Shown here one piece after another: positions 1 to 5,234 of a DNA stretch of 7,001 nt. The stretch is from Methanobacteriota archaeon. Its GTDB lineage: Archaea; Thermoplasmatota; Thermoplasmata; RBG-16-68-12. A program made the position numbers and the translations under genes. Where the stretch lies: positions 1 to 7,001 of the forward strand of contig VBMR01000129.1 in the NCBI GenBank assembly GCA_005878325.1. The letters run 5' to 3'. The notes beneath the pieces are model-generated. The model ran no database searches and was not told the DNA's origin. It worked only from the letters and a program-made list of their open reading frames with translations. How positions within the stretch are numbered: the first letter of the stretch is position 1; every line of letters starts with the position of its first letter.

Positions 1-735
1 GAGACGGTCAAGCCCGACGTGGTACGGAGTGTCCTCGACGGTCATGTCCGCCCCGTAATTCAAGAACCCTCCCTCGATGCGGCGGATGTCCGAAGGACCC
101 GTGGGACGGAGGTTGTACTTGCGCCCGGCTCGCATGACCCGGTTCCAAAGGTCCGTGCCGCGCGCGGCATCGAGGAGGTAGATTTCATAGCCGACCTCGC
201 ACGCCTCGGCCTCCCGCACCCGGACATCGAGGCGGCTTTGGAACGCCACGCCCTTCGCCCACCACAGGATGTCGGAATCTGCCAGGGCCAGCCAGAAGGT
301 GTTCTCATCGAGGCGGAGGAGCACTGGGTCGTTCAAGATGCCTCCCTGTTCGTCCGTAATCACGACGTACTTCCCTTGTCCCACTCGGCACTTCGTGAGG
401 TCTCGCGGGGTCAGCCGCTGCATGAACTCGAAGCCGTCCGGGCCCGTGATCTCGACGTTCCGTTCGACGGCCACGTCCCAGATGGCGACGTGATTGAGGA
501 GGTGCCAGTACTCCGCTTCGTAATCGTCAAATCGGCTCGGCAGGAAGACGTGGTTGTACACGGTGTAGGCTTGACATCCCGCCTTCAGGGTCGCCTCGAA
601 GTATGGAGAGCGCCGGAGGCGCGCGCCTCGCTGGATGAGGCCCATGTCGAACGGTTTCTTCGGGGAGGCTGCCCGCGACTTTGTCGATGGTTTCTGGCTC
701 GCCTTGCCACGGCCCTTCCCGCGCGGCGGACGCAT
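1..735 (-). CDS. DmdA/GcvT-type folate-dependent methyltransferase homologue (3' partial, internal gap)
   Basis: The frame is open from ATG at 735 to the window edge (245 codons, no stop), so the C-terminus is missing. After a basic, low-complexity N-terminus (residues 1-30) the protein reads like the aminomethyltransferase family, closest by eye to the dimethylsulfoniopropionate demethylase/GcvT-like branch: RLRRSPYFEAT at 39-49, AYTVYNH at 56-62, EYWHL at 75-79, ITGPDG at 96-101, LTPRDLTK at 108-115, GGILNDPVLL at 131-140, ADSD at 152-155, GPSDIRRIE at 213-221. Family members bind tetrahydrofolate and move a methyl or methylene group from an amine or sulfonium substrate; the substrate here is unknown. 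Residues 174-181 jump directly from the segment after ADSD to GYEIYLLD. The roughly 50 residues relatives carry there, including the QGP loop and the RTGxTGE-type motif, are absent although the frame is intact. A GGAGGA-type ribosome site overlaps the stop of the upstream MOSC gene 11 nt away, indicating translational coupling. Family assignment is firm; exact function is not. Confidence 0.85.
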   Translation of the reverse strand, partial: MRPPRGKGRGKASQKPSTKSRAASPKKPFDMGLIQRGARLRRSPYFEATLKAGCQAYTVYNHVFLPSRFDDYEAEYWHLLNHVAIWDVAVERNVEITGPDGFEFMQRLTPRDLTKCRVGQGKYVVITDEQGGILNDPVLLRLDENTFWLALADSDILWWAKGVAFQSRLDVRVREAEACEVGYEIYLLDAARGTDLWNRVMRAGRKYNLRPTGPSDIRRIEGGFLNYGADMTVEDTPYHVGLDRL

Positions 736-741
736 GCAGGG

Positions 742-748
742 TCCTCCT
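742..748 (-). promoter_or_regulatory. Ribosome binding site of the DmdA/GcvT-like gene, overlapping the MOSC stop
   Basis: On the minus strand this reads AGGAGGA, six bases before the ATG at 735. It shares two bases with the TAG stop (747-749) of the upstream gene, so a ribosome finishing the MOSC gene sits on the next start. It fixes the start at 735. Confidence 0.75.
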
Positions 749-1268
749 AGTGTCCCGGCTCGGCGGCACCCGACCGGCTCATGGATGGCCCAAGAGGGAG
801 GATTGGATCGCCGACCCGGATCGTGCCGTCCGTGAGGATCTGAGCCCGGAGGCCGCCCCGGTGGACGAGGCCCGCGAGGACTCCTCGGCGCGTGAGGCCT
901 TCCAGGTGGGCGCACGGCTCGCACAGGCGGATCCCCCGCAACCGCACATCGCCGATGGAAAAGTCCTGCCCCACGAGGTGGTTCAGCGGAACACCGCGGC
1001 TGACGACGTTCCGACGGGCGTCTCCCGCCTCAATACGGACATCATTGTCTCGTGCCATCGCGGCGATGGCCTCCGACTCGATCAGTGTGACTTCGCGCCC
1101 GGGTCCCGGGCTGTCGGAATAGGTCCCGCTGGAAATGAAGTATCGGTCTCCCTCGAGCCCTTTCCCTGCAATCGCACGGACGGCATCCAAGGAACGCATC
1201 GGCGCCTCGGCTTTCGGGGCGATGTGGATGGAGGCGACCTCGCCGCTCCATTCGCGGGCGCGGGACAT
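747..1268 (-). CDS. MOSC domain-containing protein
   Basis: A 173-residue protein resembling a stand-alone MOSC domain (molybdenum cofactor sulfurase C-terminal domain). Visible hallmarks are GKGLEGDRYF at 36-44, the REVTLIESEAI stretch at 58-68, a DARRNVV motif at 83-89, GVPLNHLVGQDFSIGDV at 92-108, and a conserved cysteine region LCEPCAHLE at 115-123 with C116 and C119. In this family a conserved cysteine is thought to carry sulfur or help ligate molybdenum cofactor; stand-alone members are often linked to sulfur trafficking or to molybdoenzymes acting on N-hydroxylated or thiolated substrates. The C-terminal RVGDPI motif (151-156) closes the barrel as in relatives. A TTG two codons upstream (1274) is possible, but the ATG at 1268 lies about 27 nt from a TATA-like box and has no ribosome site, which fits a leaderless mRNA. 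It sits between a RidA gene and a DmdA/GcvT-like gene in the same direction. Confidence 0.88.
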   Translation of the reverse strand: MSRAREWSGEVASIHIAPKAEAPMRSLDAVRAIAGKGLEGDRYFISSGTYSDSPGPGREVTLIESEAIAAMARDNDVRIEAGDARRNVVSRGVPLNHLVGQDFSIGDVRLRGIRLCEPCAHLEGLTRRGVLAGLVHRGGLRAQILTDGTIRVGDPILPLGPSMSRSGAAEPGH

Positions 1269-1290
1269 GAGCAACAGAACGGGCTGCGCG

Positions 1291-1298
1291 ATATAATC
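1291..1298 (-). promoter_or_regulatory. Archaeal TATA-like box for the MOSC gene
   Basis: The minus strand reads GATTATAT in the 35-nt gap after the RidA stop (1304). Its centre is about 27 nt upstream of the ATG at 1268, the usual archaeal TATA-to-start distance, so the transcript would begin at the start codon. No Shine-Dalgarno sequence precedes that ATG, which agrees. It suggests an internal promoter in an otherwise operon-like run. Confidence 0.5.
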
Positions 1299-1303
1299 GT
1301 TCG

Positions 1304-1699
1304 CTACGCCGCGTCGGGCACGATCGCATCCGCCTCGATTTCGACGCGCATGTTCGGGTCGATCAGCCGGCTCACCTGAACAAGTGTCGTGACGGGGCGG
1401 ATGTCGCGGAAGAACTCCGCATGGGCCCGGCCCACGGCCTCCCAGTCCGCGATTTCCGTCAGGAAGATGCGGGTGCGGACGACGTCCTGCATCCTTGCGC
1501 CGGCCTTCTCGAGGCTAGCCTGAATCTTCTGCAAGATGTGCACCGCCTGCCCGTGCGCGTCCCCGAGCGAGACGACGCGCCCCTGTTCGTTCGTCGCGGT
1601 GGTCCCCGCGATGGCGATCCACGGGCCCACGCGCACGGCCCGGGAATATCCGACCAGCGGTTCCCACTTGGCTCCGGACGACACGTTCCGACGTTCCAT
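1304..1699 (-). CDS. RidA/YjgF/YER057c/UK114 family protein
   Basis: A 131-residue protein, the normal length for a Rid-family subunit; members form trimers with active sites between subunits. Recognisable elements are the core strand VGPWIAIAGTTA (24-35), the QAVHILQKIQASLEKAGA helix (51-68), DVVRTRIFLTEI (72-83) and the C-terminal VSRLIDPNMRVEIEADAI (109-126). RidA proper hydrolyses reactive enamine/imine intermediates using an arginine in the P-A-R-S segment (R105 in E. coli). Aligned by eye, this protein has threonine there (T104, in PVTTLVQV), so it probably belongs to a Rid subgroup without that arginine and should not be assumed to be an imine deaminase. The start is fixed by GGAGGTG seven nt before the ATG; the frame stays open upstream but that extension is arginine-rich and not family-like. 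It is the second gene of a four-gene minus-strand run. Confidence 0.93.
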   Translation of the reverse strand: MERRNVSSGAKWEPLVGYSRAVRVGPWIAIAGTTATNEQGRVVSLGDAHGQAVHILQKIQASLEKAGARMQDVVRTRIFLTEIADWEAVGRAHAEFFRDIRPVTTLVQVSRLIDPNMRVEIEADAIVPDAA

Positions 1700-1706
1700 C
1701 CGCACG

Positions 1707-1713
1707 CACCTCC
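1707..1713 (-). promoter_or_regulatory. Ribosome binding site deciding the RidA-family start
   Basis: The minus strand reads GGAGGTG seven nt before the ATG at 1699. The reading frame is open 43 codons further upstream, into the 3' end of the neighbouring gene, so this site is what separates the real start from the longer open frame. Confidence 0.75.
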
Positions 1714-1751
1714 ACGAGGCGATGCCGGTGTCGGAGAAAAATCCTCGGACG

Positions 1752-2189
1752 CTAGCGCCGTTGCGCGGGCGGAGTCCCGAGGAGCCTAGACATCTTGTCG
1801 GCGGCCGCCTCCGCCACCTTCGTCGCATCCGCCCAGCTGCTCAGGTTCCGCCAGTGCTCTTCCTCCAAGTCTCGGACCGTGCGGAGCAACTCCGCCTTCA
1901 GGCCCTCGTACGCCGGGCCGTCGTACAAGGCCGCGCCGATCACAAACTCCCCGCGGACCGCCACGATTCCGAGTTCTCCGTACTTCATCGCGGTCACCCC
2001 GTACCCGCGGGATCCGGGCACGCTGGTCTCGACGAAGTTGCCCACGACGGACAGGAGGCTCTCCAACATCTCCGCTTCGATCGGCAGATCGCGGCCGGAC
2101 GCCAAAGCGACGAGCGGTTCTCCCGACCTGTAGAACAGGTAGACCGCGATTGCCCGTTGGCTCTTCTCGGCGTCCTTCCGACGCCTCAT
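1752..2189 (-). CDS. Small longin/roadblock-like fold protein of unknown function
   Basis: A soluble 145-residue protein that I do not recognise as a named family. Its layout is strand-rich N-terminus (RAIAVYLFYRSGEPLVAL, 12-29), a helix (EAEMLESLLSVVGNFVETSV, 38-57), a two-strand hairpin (YGVTAMKYGELGIVAVRGEFVIGAALYDG, 63-91) and a long amphipathic helix (YEGLKAELLRTVRDLEEEHW, 94-113) with a further helical tail. That order resembles roadblock/LC7 or longin-type domains, which in archaea often act with small GTPases or as signalling scaffolds; this is inference from secondary-structure pattern only. The start is fixed by GGAGGAT just upstream of the ATG. No signal peptide or membrane helix is visible. 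It is the first gene of the minus-strand run and is divergent from the lipoyl-TusA gene. I see no strong TATA box before it. Confidence 0.75.
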   Translation of the reverse strand: MRRRKDAEKSQRAIAVYLFYRSGEPLVALASGRDLPIEAEMLESLLSVVGNFVETSVPGSRGYGVTAMKYGELGIVAVRGEFVIGAALYDGPAYEGLKAELLRTVRDLEEEHWRNLSSWADATKVAEAAADKMSRLLGTPPAQRR

Positions 2190-2460
2190 GAGATCCTCCG
2201 CGACGATGCTGCGGATGGTTGAAATGGCGGTTTGCAATCGGGCGTAACCGGAGGCACACAGGAGACGCCCTCGTCCGGCGGAATCGCAGGATGGCAAACG
2301 TACGATTCGGGAGCAGGGTCGCGAATCTTCTCCAGGGGGAGTCGCCAGAGTCCAAATCTGTGCCATACCAGAAAATGATTTCGGTCCGTTGTTCTGCCCT
2401 CCGACTGGCACAAACCTTCAAAATGGCCGGCCACTGTCGATTCACGTTCAGGGCTCTTCA
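2190..2460. other. Divergent intergenic region with short inverted repeats
   Basis: This 271-bp stretch separates two divergent genes and contains no convincing coding frame. It is less GC-rich than its surroundings. Visible symmetry: TGTGCCA (2359-2365) facing TGGCACA (2406-2412), and the perfect 10-bp palindrome TGGCCGGCCA (2424-2433), which ends 27 nt before the ATG of the plus-strand gene. GATTCG (2304-2309) and CGAATC (2322-2327) could form a small hairpin. CTTCAAAAT (2416-2424) is the only weak TATA-like candidate for the plus-strand gene, about 40 nt from its ATG. Any operator role is speculative. Confidence 0.35.
2193..2199 (-). promoter_or_regulatory. Ribosome binding site deciding the start of the longin/roadblock-like gene
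   Basis: The minus strand reads GGAGGAT three nt before the ATG at 2189 (five nt from the GGAGG core). The frame is open 74 codons further upstream without family-like sequence, so this site supports the short form. Confidence 0.7.
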
Positions 2461-3126
2461 ATGAAAATTGAAAACTGCGAGTTTCCGGACGACCTCCTGT
2501 ACGACTCGGAAGGGTTCGTTTGGGCTCGGCCCTCGGACTCCAGCGACGTGACGGTGGGGATCACGAGCCTCTACGCCGCCGTCATCGGGAAGCCGGCAAA
2601 GGTCACCGCGAGACCCCTCGGAGCGACGTACACGACAGGAGCCGCGATCGGCTTCATCGAGAGTGGCAAGTATTTCGGACCGATCCGTTCGCCCGTCCGC
2701 GGCATCCTGACGGCGGTCAATGAACCCGTCTTGTCGCATCCCCCGAAGATGATCGAAGGCCTCTACGGGGAAGGATGGTTCGCGCGAATCCGGCCGTCCC
2801 ATCTGGCGGAGGATCGGATGGGTCTTCTGCGGCTACCCGCCGGACGGGAGGCGTTTTCGAGACAAATTGCGAATTTGCGGGTCCGATGCTTCGCGGCCTT
2901 TCCAGACTACGAGATGTTTGAGATCGGGACGGAGTGCGCCGCCGTCCTTGTGAAATTGAACGAGCTCCTGGCCCGGAGCGAAAGGGGAGAGGTGGTCCAT
3001 CTGGTCACGGACGATCCAACCGCCCATATCGAAATGGTCCGATGGTCCGACGAGTCCGGGCAGCCGGTCATCGACGAACGCCGCGAAGGCAACCTGTTCC
3101 ATTTCCTGGTCCGGAAGGTCTCCTGA
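2461..3126 (+). CDS. GcvH-like lipoyl domain fused to a TusA-like sulfur-carrier domain
   Basis: A 221-residue soluble protein with two recognisable parts. Residues 8-118 follow the glycine-cleavage H-protein pattern: FPDDLLYDSEGFVWA, then DVTVGIT (29-35), IGFIESGKYFG (63-73), IRSPVRGILTAVNE (75-88) and LYGEGWFARIRPS (101-113). K70 in ESGK aligns with the lipoylated lysine of the classical ESVK motif. Residues about 148-220 follow the TusA/SirA pattern: a TECAAVLVKLNELL helix (157-170) with C159 in the place of the sulfur-carrying cysteine, GEVVHLVTDDP (176-186), and a final FHFLVRK strand (213-219). The usual Cys-Pro is Cys-Ala here. Residues 119-147 form a linker with another cysteine, C143. 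The ATG at 2461 is chosen because family similarity begins just after it; the frame is open to 2389. Its stop is TGA, unlike every other gene seen here. An H-protein/TusA combination suggests lipoyl-bound sulfur chemistry, as with the LbpA proteins of sHdr sulfur oxidation, but no sHdr genes are in view. Confidence 0.82.
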   Translation: MKIENCEFPDDLLYDSEGFVWARPSDSSDVTVGITSLYAAVIGKPAKVTARPLGATYTTGAAIGFIESGKYFGPIRSPVRGILTAVNEPVLSHPPKMIEGLYGEGWFARIRPSHLAEDRMGLLRLPAGREAFSRQIANLRVRCFAAFPDYEMFEIGTECAAVLVKLNELLARSERGEVVHLVTDDPTAHIEMVRWSDESGQPVIDERREGNLFHFLVRKVS

Positions 3127-3254
3127 AATTGGACGGATCGACCGGGACTTGGGCGCGAATTCACTTTGGTCACTAGGGGCCTCGCGAGTATCATGGGTCC
3201 CAAGGGCGTTCCCCCACCCAAACGTAGAAATCATGGACCAACGTGCCGCGCCGC

Positions 3255-3260
3255 GAGGAG
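3255..3260 (+). promoter_or_regulatory. Ribosome binding site deciding the cupredoxin start
   Basis: GAGGAG lies six nt before the ATG at 3267. A GTG eight codons upstream (3243) has no comparable site, so the shorter form is preferred. Confidence 0.65.
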
Positions 3261-3266
3261 TTCGAG

Positions 3267-4067
3267 ATGGCGGGGGTCGGGGAAGGTGCAACGTCAAGGC
3301 GGCAGCGGCCGTTTGCCGTATGGGTCATTGCCGGCGGACTTGTGTACATCGCGCTGGCCCTGCTCGTCTACACATTACCCTTGCTGGCGGCCATAGGCCT
3401 GGGTTTCCTCGTTCTTCTGACGGTGTTCATCGTCCTCCTCCTTGTCGCCGCCGGTTTCACCCTCCGCGAGAAGCGTTGGGCTTTCGTCATGGGCTCCGTG
3501 ACCGGCATTGTCCTGGCTTCGTTGTTCTCGCTCAATATCGTCACGAGTGCATCAAATCCGGCCGACAGCGGTTTCTGGTTCACGATGTCCGCCCTCCCCG
3601 TTCTATTCCTCATCGTCCTCTTCTCGATCCTTGGCTTCCGGAACGCGAAGGCGGGATTGATGCAGAAACGGTATCTCGCTACGCCCGCCTCGAGCGGAGG
3701 TCTGGTCGTCGTGGCCGTCGTCGGATTCGTGGTCGGCAGCCTCGTCGTGGGTATGATTGGCGCGGGAATCATCCTCAGGAACAGCACGGCGGTAACGGCC
3801 GACGTTGAGATTGTATCCAATGCCGCAGCGGTCTCGGTCCCCTATTCGCCGCAGTCCTTCCATGTCGTCGTGGGGGGCACCGTGAGTTGGGTAAACAGGG
3901 ACACGGTCGCCCATTCGGTGACGTCAGCGCTCAACTCGACCTACCGGTTCGACTCCGGCCTCTTCACGACGGGAGCGCTGCGGAGCCATTCGTTCCCGGA
4001 GGCTGGGACCTTCTACTACTACTGCACCCTGCACACCCAGATGCTGGGCGTCATCGTCGTCGGCTAG
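3267..4067 (+). CDS. Five-helix membrane protein with C-terminal type 1 copper cupredoxin domain
   Basis: A 266-residue protein. A short basic N-terminus (TSRRQRPF) is followed by about five hydrophobic helices: residues 18-36, 39-64, 72-93, 104-122 and 145-170. The stretch after the third, NPADSG, is a short loop. The last ~90 residues form a plastocyanin-like domain with VPYSPQSFHVVVGGTVSW (191-208) and the classical four copper ligands: H216 (in DTVAHSVTS), C253, H256 and M259 (in YYCTLHTQM). Type 1 copper domains carry single electrons between partners. Positive-inside reasoning with an odd number of helices puts the copper domain outside the cell. Cupredoxins anchored by one helix are common in archaea; a five-helix anchor is less usual, so the membrane part may have its own role. 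It meets the GYD gene tail to tail with 9 nt between the stops, leaving no room for a conventional terminator. Confidence 0.9.
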   Translation: MAGVGEGATSRRQRPFAVWVIAGGLVYIALALLVYTLPLLAAIGLGFLVLLTVFIVLLLVAAGFTLREKRWAFVMGSVTGIVLASLFSLNIVTSASNPADSGFWFTMSALPVLFLIVLFSILGFRNAKAGLMQKRYLATPASSGGLVVVAVVGFVVGSLVVGMIGAGIILRNSTAVTADVEIVSNAAAVSVPYSPQSFHVVVGGTVSWVNRDTVAHSVTSALNSTYRFDSGLFTTGALRSHSFPEAGTFYYYCTLHTQMLGVIVVG

Positions 4068-4076
4068 GAACCTTTC

Positions 4077-4367
4077 CTATTGCAATTTTGAGATGACCTT
4101 CGTGGCTTCCGTGAGGCTCCAAGCCTTCAGCGTCTTCGTGCGAACGTTCCCCATCTTCCCGATCTCCAGCATGAGCTGCATCGCGACGTCATCGTTCGGC
4201 GCTTCCGTCACGCTGACGACGTCGAACTCGCCCATGGTGTAGAAGATCTGCATCTTCGCACCGAGCTTGTTCGCCAAGGCCGTCAAGGCGTCCGCCCTCT
4301 TTGGCGACTCCTTCACGTTCCGGATCCCTTGTTCCGTCCAGTTCACGAGGCTGATGTAGTGCGGCAT
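4077..4367 (-). CDS. GYD domain-containing protein
   Basis: A 96-residue protein matching the small GYD-domain family, whose members have a ferredoxin-like alpha-beta fold and no firmly known function. It opens with the typical MPHYISLVNWTEQGIRNVKE, followed by SPKRADALTALANKLGA (21-37), then MQIFYTMGEFDVVSVTEAPND (39-59), where GEFD (46-49) replaces the signature Gly-Tyr-Asp. The C-terminal TKTLKAWSLTEATKVI (78-92) is also typical. An ATG at 4388 would add seven residues (MGAPGTR), but a TATA-like box at 4400-4407 is about 36 nt from the ATG at 4367 and would place the transcript start downstream of 4388, so 4367 is preferred. The gene ends 9 nt from the convergent cupredoxin gene and lies divergently from the DUF6220-like fragment. 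Confidence 0.9.
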   Translation of the reverse strand: MPHYISLVNWTEQGIRNVKESPKRADALTALANKLGAKMQIFYTMGEFDVVSVTEAPNDDVAMQLMLEIGKMGNVRTKTLKAWSLTEATKVISKLQ

Positions 4368-4399
4368 TCGGGTCCCCGGGGCACCCATCTGCAGGTCGG

Positions 4400-4407
4400 T
4401 ATTTAAT
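4400..4407 (-). promoter_or_regulatory. TATA-like box for the GYD gene
   Basis: The minus strand reads ATTAAATA, centred about 36 nt upstream of the ATG at 4367. This predicts a leader of roughly ten nt and excludes the alternative ATG at 4388. The sequence is nearly symmetric, so it could also serve the plus strand. Confidence 0.55.
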
Positions 4408-4493
4408 GCGCTCGCCAGGCCCGATTCCCCATATGCATCGTACCTACGGACCCCTTAAGAGCGACTCCCTTGTGCAACGATCCGGGAAGGAAC

Positions 4494-4680
4494 ATGGACC
4501 GGGTACGCAGCTCGCGGATCGCCTACGTGGTCATCGCTTGGGGCGTCGTTGTGGCCCTGTTGGTTCAGGTCTCGCTCGTTGGCCTGTGGTTGTTCTCCGG
4601 TCAGCCGACCTTGGCGATTCACAAGGAATTCGGCCACGCCATCTTTCTGGGAGTCTTCGCCCTTGCGGGTCCGGCTAGAC
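4494..4680 (+). pseudogene. Truncated DUF6220-like membrane protein (N-terminal fragment)
   Basis: From the ATG at 4494 (preceded by the purine-rich GGGAAGG) about 55 residues look like the start of a DUF6220-type small integral membrane protein: SRIAYVVIAWGVVVALLVQV, SLVGLWLFSG, then IHKEFGHAIFLGVFALA. Intact relatives have about four helices in roughly 110-120 residues. Here the hydrophobic pattern ends abruptly near 4670 and is replaced by a Pro/Arg-rich stretch. The frame stays open to 5135, but only because it runs antisense through the VOC/glyoxalase gene, so that extension is not credible. I found no remaining helices in the other two plus frames up to 4799, so the rest looks deleted rather than frameshifted. 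The right boundary given is approximate. A short membrane peptide could still be made, but a decayed gene is more likely. Confidence 0.5.
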
Positions 4681-4799
4681 CAGGTGGCCCTACCGCTATC
4701 GAGCGGCGAATCCCGGGCGAACTACTGAAGTCCTCAATTCGCCAGCCCGAACGTCCGGGAAGGGAGGAATCGCCGAGGAGCGCACGGGATGCCCCGACC
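4681..4799. other. Apparently non-coding stretch after the truncated membrane gene
   Basis: This 119-bp stretch lies between the point where the DUF6220-like similarity ends and the stop of the VOC gene. I see no coding frame with family-like sequence, no T-rich terminator and no clear repeat. It may be what remains after the deletion that removed the rest of the membrane gene. Confidence 0.3.
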
Positions 4800-5171
4800 C
4801 TACGCCCGCTCCTGATACAGTTCGAGCCAGATTCCGTTCGGGTCCTTCACGAATCCGACGATGTACTTCGGGCGCACCTCGGCAGGCCTCGCCATCGTCG
4901 CTCCCGCCTTCAAGAGGCGCTGCACTTCCCGCTCGACGTCGTCGCATTCGAACGCGAGGTGATCGAGTTCGCTTCCCTCGCGATACTTGGAGTTCGGATA
5001 CCAGTTCATCTCGAGGACGTGGTCGGAGCCTGGGTTCTTGAATGCCGCGACCTCGCCTCCCGTGGATTCAATTTTGTGCCGGCCCAGATACTCCATCGCG
5101 AGCACATCCCGATAGAACGCGATCGACTTGTCTAGGTCCTTCACTTCAATCCCCGTGTACGTGAACTTCAT
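4800..5171 (-). CDS. VOC (glyoxalase/bleomycin resistance/dioxygenase) superfamily protein
   Basis: A 123-residue protein with the paired beta-alpha-beta-beta-beta modules of the vicinal oxygen chelate fold. Visible elements are YTGIEVKDLDKSIAFYRDVL (5-24), GGEVAAFKNPGSDHVLEMNW (38-57), SELDHLAFECDDVE (67-80) and FVKDPNGIWLELYQE (107-121). Compared by eye with E. coli glyoxalase I, three of the four metal ligands are conserved: E54, H71 and E117. The first, a histidine, is replaced by Y5. This argues for a metal-binding VOC enzyme but against assuming lactoylglutathione lyase activity; the substrate is unknown. The ATG at 5171 is used because the family's first strand begins there; an in-frame start at 5195 would add MYSSIGIG. 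It follows the methyltransferase gene in the same direction with a 63-nt gap and may share its transcript. Confidence 0.9.
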   Translation of the reverse strand: MKFTYTGIEVKDLDKSIAFYRDVLAMEYLGRHKIESTGGEVAAFKNPGSDHVLEMNWYPNSKYREGSELDHLAFECDDVEREVQRLLKAGATMARPAEVRPKYIVGFVKDPNGIWLELYQERA

Positions 5172-5234
5172 GCCGATCCCGATGCTAGAATACACCTCAA
5201 CCGATTCAATGCTTCTAGGCCCTTTAGGACTCGC

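Noticed and set aside
19..750. Long plus-strand open frame covering the left end
   Set aside because: It is antisense to the DmdA/GcvT-like gene, whose minus-strand translation shows many family motifs; the plus-strand translation shows none.
681..1379. Plus-strand open frame of 232 codons
   Set aside because: It is antisense to the MOSC gene and extends across the intergenic gap; its composition is arginine- and proline-rich with no recognisable domain.
1536..2222. Plus-strand open frame of 228 codons
   Set aside because: It runs antisense through both the RidA and longin/roadblock-like genes, which have proper ribosome sites and family-like sequence.
2389..2460. N-terminal extension of the lipoyl-TusA protein by 24 codons
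   Set aside because: The added residues (beginning MFCPPTGTNLQ) are not family-like, and H-protein similarity begins just after the ATG at 2461.
3127..3266. tRNA-like or terminator-like element between the lipoyl-TusA and cupredoxin genes
   Set aside because: The G- and C-runs around 3172-3220 suggested stems, but no consistent cloverleaf or T-rich terminator could be drawn; nothing else is visible in this 140-bp gap apart from the cupredoxin ribosome site.
4681..5135. Continuation of the DUF6220-like frame to a stop at 5135
   Set aside because: It runs antisense through the VOC gene and has no hydrophobic helices, so it is a chance open frame.
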